From: Mantis religiosa
Lineage: Eukaryota > Arthropoda > Insecta > Mantodea > Mantidae
NCBI GenBank assembly: GCA_030765055.1
Contig: CM060950.1
Span: 458,997,210 to 459,061,209, forward strand
Length of the DNA: 64,000 bases
Direction: 5' to 3'
The position numbers were made by a program, and so were the translations under genes. The notes below the pieces were generated by a model. The model saw only the letters and a list, made by a program, of their open reading frames with translations, was not told the origin of the DNA and made no database searches. Below are positions 43,200 to 54,782 of the stretch, in pieces; positions within the stretch are counted from its first letter, which is position 1, and every line of letters begins with the position of its first letter.

Positions 43200-43780
43200 A
43201 TGAAAGCTTTTGATAGATGGTCAGGATTTGAACCATGGATCTCCTGGTTTCTGTCAGGTTGCTCTAACCCATTGAGCTACCATGGAAAACTTGACGTCAT
43301 GACATTAAATTCTCCATTTAACTCGTATATTTCCCTGGTAAACCACTAGGGGCTCTCGCATTCAAGATACACCGTTTGTGGCGACTTACTATCGTAAGTA
43401 CTTGAGTCCCAGGCTTCATCATTTAACTCTTATTTTAGTTAATTAATGGAAATTAATCATTTCTTCACACTAGCGGTATATAGGCTAAGGTTTTTTATAG
43501 AGTCAACATGAAAAATTCAATGCAATGGCCGGGATTTGAACCACAGATCTTCTGGTTTCTGTCCAGTCGCTCTAACCCATTGAGCTACCATGGCCAACAT
43601 GTTCTCATGACATTCAAGTTGGCCATGGTAGCTCAATGGGTTAGAGCGACTGGACGGAAACCAGGAGATCCGTGGTTCAAATCCTGGCCATGGCATTTAA
43701 TTTTTCATGTTGACTCTATCAAAAACCTTAGCCTATATACAGTTAGTGTGAAGAAATGATTAATTTCCATCAATTAACTA
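43200..43780. repeat. tRNA-like repeats, three units including a 161-bp-arm palindrome
   Basis: tRNA-like blocks occur at 43217-43288 (-), 43522-43595 (-) and 43621-43694 (+). The plus copy shows a perfect A box (TAGCTCAATGG), a B-box-like GGTTCAAATCC and a GCCATGG/CCATGGC acceptor-like stem. The body unit (ACTTACTATCGTAAGTACTT, TAGGCTAAGG) separates the first from the second. The second and third form a near-perfect inverted repeat (43438-43598 with 43618-43778). The T-stem pairs badly, so these are tRNA-derived repeats, not tRNA genes. Confidence 0.85.
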
Positions 43781-43932
43781 AAATGTATCCACTATTTTAA
43801 ATAAAATTTGTCTATTTTCTCTGTATTTGAAATAGAGAAGACCACAACTAGGGATGAGAGGTTGTTAATTTTGTTTCTCTTTGCTTTGTTTTGTTAAGTT
43901 TTAAATTTTAAATAGTACTTTATAGGATATTA

Positions 43933-44808
43933 GGGCAATCAAATATAAACAGGCCTTTCGTTCCAGAAAATTTATTCATGAAGAATAATTGAAATTAACA
44001 TTTTTCTTACTTTTCTACATATTCACCCAACTTTTCTATAAATTTGTTCCAATGGACAGGCAGTTTTTAATGCCAGTTTCAAAGAAAGTACAAGGAGGTG
44101 TGTAGAGCCAGTTGTGCACGAAGTCTTTTACCTCCTCATTGGTTGTGAAATGATGTCCTCCAAGAGCTTCATTGAGTGGACCAAACATGAAGTCACATGG
44201 TGAGAGGTCTGGGCTGTAAGGTGGATGTGGAAGGGCAGTACAGTGCATTTCGGCCAATTTTTGCTGTGTTGCTGCTGCAGTGTGTGATCTGTCATTAACC
44301 TGCAGAATCAACACATTTCTGATAGGACCACTGTGACGTTTTGACCGGAAAGCAACTCGAACTTGACTGAGAAGTTCACAGTAATAGGCAGCATTAATGG
44401 CCCGTCGTCGTTGTCCCTGTTGTTCGAGGAAATCAATGAGGACACCATTTGAATCCCAGAACACTGTGGCCAAATTCGCGTCCTTTATTAAACTCATGGC
44501 ACCAATGTTTAACTCTGGACCATGAAAGGGTTGTTTCCCCAAACTGTGGAAGTAACCGATGGCAAATTTCAGCTGCACCGACATTTTCATTGACAAGAAA
44601 TTTCATTATTACTCATTGTGCAACAGCTGGATGCACATCTCTCAGACATCTCGGCAGTAACTGAGGGACAGAGCCAAATGAGTTCCGAAGGCCACTGTCC
44701 CCTTCCAGGGACCTCACTGCATGTGCTGTAAAAGCCTCGAACCCATACGGCACTCTATGCATGCGCAGTAAACAAAAGCCTGTTAATATTTGATTGCCCC
44801 CCCCCCCG
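43933..44808 (-). mobile_element. Internally deleted mariner with poly-C terminus
   Basis: Inverted ends GGGCAATCAAATAT and, read from the right, GGGCAATCAAATATT, with TA at 43931-43932 and 44809-44810. The right terminus has an 11-nt C run. On the minus strand a helix-turn-helix piece (FLVNENVGAAEICHRLLPQF, about 44530-44605) is followed by a central part and HPPYSPDLSPCDF, LGGHHFTTNEEV and FFETGIKNC (44036-44250). DETW is missing and the second catalytic block is altered (LQVNDRSHTA). Confidence 0.88.
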
Positions 44809-44810
44809 TA

Positions 44811-45339
44811 TAAGTAAGTATTGTTACATGAAGCCATAGAAAAACTGGTAAAATTAGACATTCACAAATCTAAATTTTCTATACAGACTTGCTGCTTCAC
44901 AATTGAAATTTAAGAAAATAAGTGTTGTATTCTCTGCTTTCAGAGTTTTTAACTCATTGAACATGTGATCTTCATATGCAAATTGTAAATCTCATAGCAT
45001 CATCACTTGATTTCTTATAGAATATTGAAAATATTGATGTTTTGGAAATAGATGAAGTCGAACACAACTTTAGCACGTAACAGCACTGATAACTGTTTTA
45101 ATTGAAGCAAGCTGTACATGTATTACAACATGAAACACTGATTAAATAAAAAGCAATTAACATAATAAATTTAAAAGTACATTATCAATCCTAAACTTGT
45201 GCAATTTTAATTCAATTAAGTTTTGTGTTTCTTATAAAAAAAAACAGTTCTTTGTGTGCTCATTATGTTTAAAATTTAGTGTTTTAATGCTATTCTTTTT
45301 CCAGAATATATTTATGTATATCATAAAAAATGTATGGTT
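44811..45339. other. No recognisable feature
   Basis: AT-rich spacer between mariner and LINE. Confidence 0.5.
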
Positions 45340-46770
45340 TGTTAAATGGGGGTTACAAGCACCTCTCTATTGTCAGATGGTATAATGAAATCATGTCGTG
45401 TTATATTGAGGAGTGAGTTAGGCTTAAGACAGGGGTGCAAATTGAGTCCTATACTATTCAATTTATTTATAGACGACATAATAGAGAGGGTTAAGGAAAG
45501 CAATGCCCATTGCCCCATAATAATGAACAAAGAGATCCCTGGTTTATTGTATGCGGATGATTTAATGGTAGGAGCAATTTCCGTAATAGGTCCACAAAAA
45601 TCAATTGAGGCAATCCTTAGGTTTTGCGCTAACTGGGGACTAAGAATAAACAGCCAAAAAAAAAAAAAAAAAAAATGGTATTCAAAAGAGGATCGATACT
45701 TAGGAAAGGAGAGGAATGGTTCATAGGAGACCAAAAGGTAGAAGTGGTAAACGAGTATGACTATTTAGGTGTAAGGATGTGTAGCAGTGGAGGATGGGCT
45801 GTACAAGCCAGAAAAGTGATAGCTAACGGCAGGGTGGCAATGACAAGGGTAAGAATACGTAAAACATAAACTGGAGATGTCAGATGGTTAGAAAGAATGT
45901 ATGAAGCGGTCGTTGAAGCCAGAACCATGTATGGGGCACATCAGAGATAGGAACACAATTAGACCAGATGTATGGATTGTTTTGCAAAGAACTACTAGGG
46001 CTGCCAAAATCTGCACCAAGAGAGGTGGCATTACTAGAGCTAGGTAATACAAAAAGGAGGGGAATAATAATAGAGAGAATATTGAAATTCTGGTATAAGT
46101 GTATTAAAGGGCAGAAAGGGGAATTATTGAATCTGTGCATGAAGCAACAGAAAAGCATTAAAAATACAAATAGCTGATGGTCGGAATTGGAAAGAATGAT
46201 ATTAAAGATAGGCATGGGAGATCTCTGGAGAGCAGAGGAGACAAATTATAGCGGTTTTTGGAAGGAAGTGAGAACTAGACTACAAGACAGATAGGTAAGA
46301 TATATGGGAAAGTATAGAAGAAAAGAAATCTTTGAAATTTTATGAGCAATTAAAGACAGAATGGGGTAGGGAAAAATATATAGATCAATGTGGCAAAACT
46401 GGAAGAGAATGAGAGTAGGAATATGATACTTAAAAGGGTTGAGAAGTAATGAAGCAGCAATATGTGAATTTTGTGGAGATGAAGAAAGCACTGTTCATTA
46501 CCTAATAGAATGTAAGGAGTTAACAAATTACAGGAGAAAAATATGGGATAAGAAATTGGACAGTATAAGAAAAGAGATATAGGCGGTACACATGCTAACG
46601 GGGATGTAGAAAATAAAAATAGATGTATAGGAGATTTCTTATATAGGATAAGAGAAAAGTGGATCAGGATAAAAGAAGAAAAGGTCAAGAAGAAATGGCA
46701 TCAAGGTGCTCAAGAAAACCAAAGGCTTATGGCCAGGGGACCTGAGTCGGCGAGTAAATCTTAGGTCAGC
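45340..46770 (+). pseudogene. 5'-truncated LINE reverse transcriptase relic
   Basis: RT motifs GLRQGCKLSPILFNLFIDDI and LLYADDLMVGA (45420-45570) are followed by CANWGLRINSQ, a 15-nt A-run (45657-45675) that shifts the frame, and GEEWFIGDQKVEV then YDYLGVRMCSSGGW. Further down are LFCKELLGLPKSAPREVA (about 45975) and, after more shifts, AAICEFCGDEESTVHYLIEC (46450-46515), a zinc-knuckle C-terminus. The element ends in a TAAA-rich tail at 46855-46875. It resembles the relic at 7085-7460. Clade not determined. Confidence 0.75.
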
Positions 46771-46912
46771 AATTTCATGCATTTGTACAGGAGGTATAAT
46801 ACAGCATGTTCTATGTTAAATTTTATTGTACTGAAGTTGTAATGGATACTGTACTAATAAATAAATAAATATCACAATATTGAGGAGTGTATAATTCATG
46901 TAAGGACATTTA

Positions 46913-48109
46913 AGGTAGCTACAAAATAGGAATGAACATAAGGCGGAGCTAGGCATGGCTGGTCTCTCGTAGTCTAGCCAATAAGGTGAGTGCAATGCTG
47001 TACAGTTCAGCATGCATACTGGTTCGCTGGCTGAACCGTACGGATAATTTCTTTGCGCTAATTACAGAATGATTATGTTTATCCTATGTCACAGAGCTAT
47101 TTTGTTTTGAGGAAGACTGTCCAGACCCCATGTTTATGGGATATCTGGTTTCAGAGATATGGAAAGATAAGATGCCTGACTAGAAAGAAAAGAAACATTA
47201 ACTGTCAGTGAAGAAAAACACACACGTGCTCTACTGCGGTTACAATTTGTACTTTGCATTCAGTAAAGTGGTGATCCTTTAAGAGTGTAAACGTGCTTTT
47301 CAAAGTTAGTAAATATGTCACTTAGCAAGCCTAGTACTAGTGTGCCTAGTAGTGACTGTGAGACAACTCGTAAGATATTAACATAAGCAGGCTATAAATA
47401 TTATTTTTCACGTGTATTCTTTTTTCGAACAATTGTCAATTAAAGACATTTTTGAAAGTACTAATTTCGCTCAAAGATGAGAATTAATGGCACAGGTTTG
47501 TAACGTGAGTGCTCATACTGTGACGAACATTGTTAAAGAAGGCAAAAAGTTCACCAAATTAGGAGAAGTTCCCATATTTAGGTCTCCTGGAAAACATAGA
47601 GCAACGTTCTAATACACATTCGTATCTTCCGTATTTATTAAACATTTTAATAAAACAAACATTGGTTTAATGCACATTAAAGGCAGTACACAATTGCGGT
47701 ATCATTAAAGTAGAGACTATATTAAAAAATCGTTGAAATATCAGTACTTTGTTTCACTGTTTCAAATGCCATTCGTTCATGGAACGCATGTAATTTGTGT
47801 CTTTTCGTTTTGTATGCAAATGAACGATGCTGCATAGGTGAACTGTTCTCACGTCCAAGGTCTTAAGCTTCAGTTTATGCCACCATGCGATAATCACGGT
47901 ATATGTTTTCATGCACATGCGGAAATATTAAGCAAACTTTGCTATCAGCATCTGTACATACATCTCAGCTCACTACTAGAGGAATACTGTGAGACAAAGA
48001 CAGACACATATGCTATCTCTGTCATCCGCTGGCTGTAGACCTGGCAACGCAAAGAGAACGCGAACCCTTTTTGGCTGTGCCCATGTTCATTCTTATTTTG
48101 TAGCTACTC
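46913..48109 (+). mobile_element. IS630-Tc1-type element, N-terminal transposase only
   Basis: Inverted ends share GTAGCTACAAAATA and GAATGAACAT, with TA at 46911-46912 and 48110-48111. Inside, MSLSKPSTSVPSSDCETTRK (about 47316) and, after shifts, MAQVCNVSAHTVTNIVKEGK then PIFRSPGKHR (47487-47605) give the helix-turn-helix and S-P-G-K segment seen in the sister families. No catalytic part is visible; size is 1197 bp. Confidence 0.78.
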
Positions 48110-48111
48110 TA

Positions 48112-49061
48112 GTTAATTAATTCTAACTGCAACAACAAAAACAGTTTGCATATTCATTGAATCCGTGCTGAAATCTTCATTTTGGTGGAAGTAAAAGGTA
48201 GCATTATTTAATTTAGTTTTAAAAACCCAACTTATTTATCCAAAACCTTTCATATGAAAAATAATTTAAGAGAAAATCATTTATATGCTTTTGATTTTTC
48301 TAATCACTGTTACAATCAGAAAATGCAACCTTCATTTTGATTTGTTTTATTTTGGAGAAATCACAGCATAGGTGATGATTCTGACAAGGTTTGGAGAGGG
48401 GACTAGCACCTCGACCTATAGAAGATCTTCTGTGCTCATGCCCCTGGGAGGGAGGGGTGAGATGTAGGGATATTAAGGGTGGCTGGGCCTGAAGAGAGAC
48501 AACTACAGACTAAATGGTGAAACGCAAGTACAGGAAATACAGGGGATGTTATCATTCATCCCAAAATATTTTTAATAATCTGTGAAAAAACCCAAAAAAC
48601 CCGGGCCTGGAGGTTATGCCACAAGAATTGAACCCACTACCTCTCAAATTTCGGCCACAGACACAGTATGGGTGATAACCAGACATCGGATTCTGTACAC
48701 CTTAGCAATCAATGTATGCACACAGGTACTATACAAGGTCAAGCGCGACATCAACAAACGTCTGTGACAACAAGTATACAGTCCGGTACAGATATAAAAT
48801 GTAACCTACGTTACAATATGCCATCCTCCTCATTGCTTTCATTGCGGAAATTACAGTGAACAACCATGTTCACTCGTAAATTGACGAATGTGAATTTGCT
48901 GCGCCTCTCACTGAAACAATATAAAAATATTGGGAGAAAGTTTGTTCAATGTCACATGACGTTAATGGTGGATATGAGTAGTAAAAATCATTTTCATATG
49001 TTTGTCCAAGACTTAGTTTATTTCTCATATTACGCAGCATTGAAAATCCAGTATTTTTGTG
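48112..49061. other. No clear feature; weak tRNA-like B box
   Basis: A minus-strand GGGTTCAATTC near 48627-48637 resembles a B box, but I find no matching A box or SINE body. No gene supported. Confidence 0.35.
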
Positions 49062-49063
49062 TA

Positions 49064-50009
49064 CGAGGTGTGTCCGTAAAATAAGGTCTCCAATTTTATT
49101 TAATATAGAAAACATGTTTATTGTCAATGAATGTTACATTGATGGAAAGGCGGAACTTACAGCTATTTTTCAACGTAATCACCATTGCGATCGATGCACT
49201 TTTGCATGCGCTGTGACAGTTTTTGTATACCCTTGTCATAGCACTCTGCCGCCAAGTTGCGCAAGTAGCGCTCAACCTCGCTTTTCAAATCATTGTCAGT
49301 CTGGAAATGTGTTCCACCCAGGTGTGACTTCAACTCAGGAAACAGATGATAATCACTAGGTGCTAAGTCTGGTCTGTAGGGGGAATGGGTAAGGATGTCC
49401 CATCCGAACTGGGCCAGGAGATCAACACTTCAACACATTTCTGTTTATGGTCTTCAGTGAGCATTTTGGGGACCACCCTCGACACACCTTGCGATAATGC
49501 AAATGTTCAGTCAAAATCTTGTCAGTCGTAGTCTTATTGACTTCAGGGATAAGTTCGCACAGCTCACGAACTGTCACACGCCGATCTTTAAGGATTTCTT
49601 GCTCCACTTTTGCAATTGTTTCGACTCAAACCAATGGCCAACCAGAACGCTGTTCGTCATGGACGTCTGTACGTCCGTCTTTGAACTCTTTGACCCACTT
49701 TAGCACGTTTTTGACATCCATACACTGTGGCCCATAGACTTCGCATAACTGACGATGAATTTCAGTGGAAGTACTGCCCTTGGCACTTAAAAAACAGATC
49801 ACTGCATGCAACTCGCACTTGGCGGCGAAAGTGATAGGAAGCTCCATTGCAAACGGCTGTCCAGCCAAGAGTAATGGTTGCAACGGGTTCGTTGTGGTGG
49901 GGATTTGAAGGGGTGAAACCATGCTAGATGCCAGTGTTGCCAGATCTCGCATAATAGAGTTCCTCAGGGCTCCAGCGCCTTGGAGACCTTATTTTATGGA
50001 CACGCCTCA
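49064..50009 (-). mobile_element. Internally deleted mariner
   Basis: Inverted ends share GTGTCCATAAAATAAGGTCTCC-like sequence (49070-49092 and complement at 49983-50004); the left TA is intact, the right one mutated. On the minus strand the N-terminal region is well kept: MELPITFAAKCELHAVICFL, EIHRQLCEVYG, VKWVKEFKDGRTDVHDE-type and VRELCELIPEVNKTT (49422-49850). It jumps to the C-terminal SPYRPDLAPSDYHLFP and LGGTHFQTDNDL near 49300-49400. The first two catalytic blocks are deleted. Confidence 0.88.
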
Positions 50010-50011
50010 TT

Positions 50012-50986
50012 GAATATTGAAAAATTCATTTTCTGTTCGACTGGTAGGTGGTGCATTCTCTATATTGTTAATTTTTGTTTGACTGATTTTAGGCAGCTCG
50101 AAAGTACATTCTTTAAGCTGTTTAATGTTTGTTGATGATACCCAAAACTTTTGATTTATAAAATAGAGCTTGCCCAATAATTGTAGTGAAAGTAATGCTA
50201 TTAATGCAATATGTCAAACACCTTGCACTCCCTTAAAGGCAGATCTACCTGCGAGGTGAGCAGTATTTGTAATAAAACTAAAGCTAAGCGTTGCCAACCG
50301 GACCATCCCTGGATGTTGTCCTCAGGAATGATGTCAGCAGTTATATACTGTGAGACTCGTAAACTTCATATCCCTTTAAAGGTGTACGGGCTCCGATGTC
50401 TGGTGATAACAGACACAAAATTTGGTATAAGTGAAGCTAGAAGTTAAGAATTTATGTTAAAGTATGTAGTATCATTTCCAATGCTTTAACACAGTTAGCT
50501 TATGAACGATAAGCATTATTTTTGGCCAAAACCATATCGGAAAGTTTTGTTTAATTCATTACCGATAATTCCTTGGATTTGAAAAATATTTCCGAAACAT
50601 TCATGTCTGTTTCTTTCAATATTAATTTTAATTCTTATATAATCCAAATATATTTTAAATTTTCATGTTTAAAGTTGAGAAATCAATTATAATGCTTTAT
50701 AGACATCATTTCGTAAACAAAAGATGACTACATACATTTAAAGTGAACAAATTTTAAGTGCATTTCTATAAAACTACCAAAAAGTTAAATAAATTTAAGC
50801 TTAGTGTTACATGCTTCATTACTTAAGTGGAAAATATTAATATGAAAAAAAGCAAGCACAAATTTAGTTGTTAGCAAATAGCAAAAGAAAGAAAGACCAA
50901 ACCATGCAACTTTAATTTTGTCAAGAAAATAAAACTAAAAATTATATTACTATGAGAATACCTTTATTTAAGCATTCCAAGTAAAT
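50012..50986. other. No recognisable feature
   Basis: AT-rich. A moderate GC patch with TTAAAGG in both orientations lies at 50230-50390, without recognisable coding content. Confidence 0.4.
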
Positions 50987-50998
50987 AAATCATGTAAT

Positions 50999-51787
50999 AT
51001 AATTTTGAGTCGAACTAATACTCAATGCTCCATTTATTGCTAGTATTTACCTAGAATGCGTTTCGTTAGGATCTTCCTAACATCATCAGCTGTTGTCGAT
51101 TAATGGACGTTGGTTTGGTCAACTCATTGGAGGCAACAGGCGCGTCTCTGTCGGTAGAGAGCTACAGACCTTTTCCAAAAAGTCTTCAAAGAGCACAATA
51201 TTACTTTGGCCCCACAGAACAAATTTAGTCTACCATCTTTGAAATCACATAATACAAAGGAGATACCCACAGGCAAAAAATCAGGTGTTTACTGGATAAA
51301 CTGCAAAGGCTGTGACAGTTTTTACATTGGAAAAACAAAAAGGAACTTGAACATTAGGCTTAAAGAGCATTTTAGGAACATCAGGAACAAAGAAATAGAT
51401 AAATTGGCGGTAGCGTACCATTTTTGGAAGGGGAATCATGATATAGAACGAGAAATCCACTTACTAAAAAGTGTCCAAAGTCCAGCTGCATTAACCACGT
51501 GGAAAAAAGTCTTCATAAAGAAATATGAAAGAAAATTGTTTAATTTTGACACTACCTTTGATGAAAACCCAAACTTCAAGTTCATCAAGATACCGACAGA
51601 GACATACTTGTCGCCTCCAAAGAGTTCACCAAACCAACGTCCATTAATCGACAACAGCTGATGATGTTAGGAAGATCTTAACAAAATGGTTAGGTAAATA
51701 CTTGCATTAAGTGGAGCATTGAGTATTAGTTCAACTGAAAATTATATTAATTTTGTGCTTCATTGTATCATAGTCCTTACACATTGG
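50999..51787 (+). mobile_element. Fold-back PLE with GIY-YIG, 12-bp target duplication
   Basis: AAATCATGTAAT flanks the insertion exactly (50987-50998 and 51788-51799). The plus-strand body encodes the nuclease and 3' end. The first 125 bp (51000-51125) are the inverse complement of 51622-51745, so one insertion carries its 3' terminal region at both ends. The right end finishes with CCTTACACATTGG, as in 23615-25200. Confidence 0.92.
51155..51661 (+). CDS. PLE linker and GIY-YIG endonuclease, intact fragment
   Basis: An uninterrupted frame of about 165 codons begins within the RT-nuclease linker (IITLAPQNKFSLPSLKSHN) and continues through KKSGVYWINCKGC, FYIGKTKRNLNIRLKEHF, RNIRNKEIDKLAVAYHFW, HDIEREIHLL and TTWKKVFIKKYERK, ending DNS before TGA. 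All GIY-YIG landmarks are present. The RT is missing. The frame lacks a natural start, so expression is doubtful. Confidence 0.75.
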
Positions 51788-52596
51788 AAATCATGTAATG
51801 TTAAATAAAATAATAAAAAAATGGTACTGTATTATTTTTATTTTATTTAGCCTTATTAATTTCAAATTTACATATTTTTAGAAACCTATGCGCAGTTTCA
51901 CTCTAAACTAGATTATTTAAATATAAAGAGGATTCAATTTCAATTGAGTTTGTTTTTCAATAGAAATAATATACACAGTGTTCATTTTTATTCATTATTT
52001 CCTGCCCTCCGATAGAGCAAGAATGACGTCATAGTTGACCAGTGAGTCTATCTTGAAATCATAGTGCCCTCTATGCCGAAGAAGCGGTAATATTTGCAGA
52101 ACAGTAAGCAAATTACAGGGTCCTGAGTGTAGTTGTGCTCATAACAAATACAACCAGCCTCCCCTTTTACCCCTTTTGTCATAATCATGATTAACATTCT
52201 AGGATATAAGTAGCACGTTTCTACTATAAGGTTAGCACCATGGATATGAAGACAGATTGACACGTCTTCATTGTTGAATGCTATTTTCGTACTGTCATTA
52301 AAATTGGTGCAACATATAAATATAACTTAAACCACTGCATAGAGGAGTTTATGCAATGCTATGTGGCAATGAAACAAGTCCCTCGGAGTGTAATGTTGTC
52401 AAGCGTCCAGGTACCATCAAACTGATATACTTTTGTTTGCAACATAAACGTTTTATCAGTATATGATAAATTTTTTTTTTGTTTCTCATGCTTCATTAAA
52501 TTGTCTTCATTAATGTTGGTATCCTTATGTCTTTTAAAACAAATAGGTGCATCCCACGTTTCCAACTATAAAGTGACTGGTTCCAATCTAGAAGCA

Positions 52597-53918
52597 CGAG
52601 GGTGGGTCAGAAAGTAATGCCTCCTATTTTTTTCTCTTTTAATTGCCAAGAAAATTGAATTCAATTTACATAGCTTGAAAACTACAACATTGACGATTAG
52701 TTTGTCACTATTCAATATAATTTCCGTCCTTTTCCACAGTTTTGGTCCACCTTTTAACTAGGGCATGTATTCCAGTGTGGTAAAACACATGGTCTTGCTT
52801 CCTAAGCCATTGACGCACAGACGTTTTCACAGCCGCATCTTCAAAATTAATCCCACGATGAGCTTACTTTAGTGGCCCGAACAGATGGAAGTCTGATGGT
52901 GCCAGGTCAGGGCTGTATGGGGGGGTGAGGTAAGACTTGCAATCCCAATTTCTTAATTTCTGCAGTGGTGTAACGGCTGGTGTGTGGTCTTGCATTGTCA
53001 TGCAAAAGAAAAACATCTGCCATAGTTTTTGTTGGGCGAACTCTGCAAAGACGTGCTTTCACCTTTTTGAGAAATCTGACGTATTGGACAGAATTAATTG
53101 TGCATCCCTGCTCCAAAATATCAATCACCCTCTGCATCCCAAAACACTCTCGCCATAACTTTCCCTGCCGACCGCTGAGTTTTGAATTTATTTTTCATCG
53201 GTGACATTGTGTGATGCCATTCCATTGACTGTCTCTTTGATTCAGGTTCAAAACAGTGAACGCACATTTCGTCTCCAGTAACAATTTTTTCCAGAAACTC
53301 CTCTCCCTCCAAATTGAAGCGCTGCAAGTGTTCGGAGGCTATTGTTTTCCTTGTTTCTTTGTTTTGGGTGGTTAACATTCTTGGTACCCAACGTGAACAA
53401 ACTTTTGAGTAACCCAGTTGTTGAATAATCGTCATCACACTGCCTTTACTGAGGGAGGTAATGTGACACAATTCACCTGTTGTTACCTGGCGATCACCAC
53501 GAATGATGTCATCGACTCGCTGAATGTTGCATGGAGTCACTGCAGTCACCGGCCTGCTGCTTCACTTTTCATCTGCCAATGGTACTTGCTCTTCAGCTTC
53601 CTTACAGCGACGAACCTATCGTCTAACAGTGCTGACATCCACCGTTGCATCACCATACACATTTTTTAGCCTTTCGTGAATGCGAATTGGCGTTTCACCT
53701 TCCGCAGTCAAAAATTCAATCACAGAACGCTATCTAATACGAATGTCGATGTCAGCCATTTTGCAAGAGGATGCAGTGCTGCCACCTGTTGACTTAGGAA
53801 ATTACTACTGCAGGGGATTGGAGGAGGAGGATTGAGGAATTGCGCCAAAGTCAAAGTTTTCACAAAACTTACTTATTTAAGAAAAAAAAAGGATGCACTA
53901 CTTTTTTACCCACCCTCG
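52597..53918 (-). mobile_element. Near full-length mariner (1322 bp), mutated
   Basis: Inverted ends share GAGGGTGGGT and continue for about 25 bp; TA is present on the right, CA on the left. The transposase starts at 53760 (MADIDIRIR then a stop, SVIEFLTAEGETPIRIHERL) and runs on the minus strand through VTTGELCHITSLSKGSV, CSRWVPRMLT, GDEMCVHCFEPESKRQSMEW, a frameshift near 53130, LLHDNARPHTSRY and, after another shift, DLAPSDFHLFGPLK to the C-terminus near 52700. All three catalytic blocks are present, though with Met for Thr in the first. Confidence 0.92.
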
Positions 53919-53969
53919 TAATAAATACAATAAATATTATAAATATATAATATAAATAATCTGTTTCTT

Positions 53970-54224
53970 GCCCACCTCCATGGGTAAGGTAGCATGTGTG
54001 CCTCTCACTCGAAAGGTCGAAAGTTTGAATCCTGCTAAGGATGAGTTACCTGGATAAGGTTTCTTCCAGGATTTTCCCTTACCCTACAAAGACGAATGTT
54101 AGGTAGCTCTGAGCTCTAGGGACTCTGCACTCATTTGAGTATTGCATCACCTATTTCATTCATTCACTCATTCATTTATTCATTCATCGTTCGATATGAG
54201 GTGCACCGTTGAAAGGACCCACAA
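53970..54224 (+). mobile_element. tRNA-derived SINE (family 2), 255 bp
   Basis: AATCTGTTTCTT is found on both sides (53958-53969 and 54225-54236), a 12-bp target duplication. The tRNA-like head has an A-box-like GGGTAAGGTAGC and a B-box-like AAGTTTGAATCC. The body GATGAGTTACCTGGATAAGG, TTTCCCTTACCCT and GACGAATGTTAGG matches the family. The 3' part has an ATTC repeat (54150-54187). Confidence 0.9.
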
Positions 54225-54630
54225 AATCTGTTTCTTTACTAAAATGTTTTGAAACTAATGCTGTTATTAATTTAGCATTCCTTCATTAAATTATATTAAG
54301 TTATATTTTCACAGAGAAACACCAAATTGCAAGATATTGCTTGTATTTATCTGTCATTTTAACAGTGTTCACATTCATTAAAACGAACTGCAACAATTAT
54401 CGTATCTACGCACCAGGCAAAATTATGGACCTTTATATTACGCGGGTACGACCCACCTCTCAAATAGTATATTTACCTGCCGGTAGAGGGAGGTCTTAAA
54501 ACTGATGTAAGCACATCAAATACGATCTCAGGCCACTAGGGAAACGTATATAAACTAGCTCCGTCAGTGATGCTATTGATGATGTCAAATTTTGCGCGGT
54601 AAATCTCCAGATAAAAATGAACACCATCTA

Positions 54631-54782
54631 TAGCAGCGATAAAGTTTGAGCCCTGCTTAACCAAACTGAAGGGAGGACAGAAGAATTTCTGTATGTACAC
54701 TGCATACAGTATTAAGATATGTATTAGATACAGTACTCACAAACGCTATTTCATAACATTAGCCATTTTTTTAAACTTCCTT
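54631..54782. other. No recognisable feature
   Basis: Short AT-rich spacer. Confidence 0.5.

Larger units (their letters stand above)
51974..54628. mobile_element. IS630-Tc1-type element copy 2, holding a mariner and a SINE
   Basis: The left end CACAGTGTTCATTTTTAT and the right end (complement near 54608-54628) match the termini of 7657-8491 in reverse orientation, with TA outside both. Homology to copy 1 is clear at 51974-52450 and 54395-54628. The interior is occupied by a mariner (52597-53918) and a SINE (53970-54224). The plus strand at 52275-52400 has VECYFRTV and CIEEFMQCY, the same HTH-like segment as in copy 1. Confidence 0.78.

Noticed and set aside
43621..43694. Functional tRNA gene
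   Set aside because: A and B boxes and an acceptor-like stem are present, but the T-stem does not pair, the anticodon loop lacks the usual T33, and the block occurs in several repeat units. It is a tRNA-derived repeat.
48580..48780. tRNA-like SINE on the minus strand
   Set aside because: Only a B-box-like GGGTTCAATTC was found; no A box, body or target duplication.
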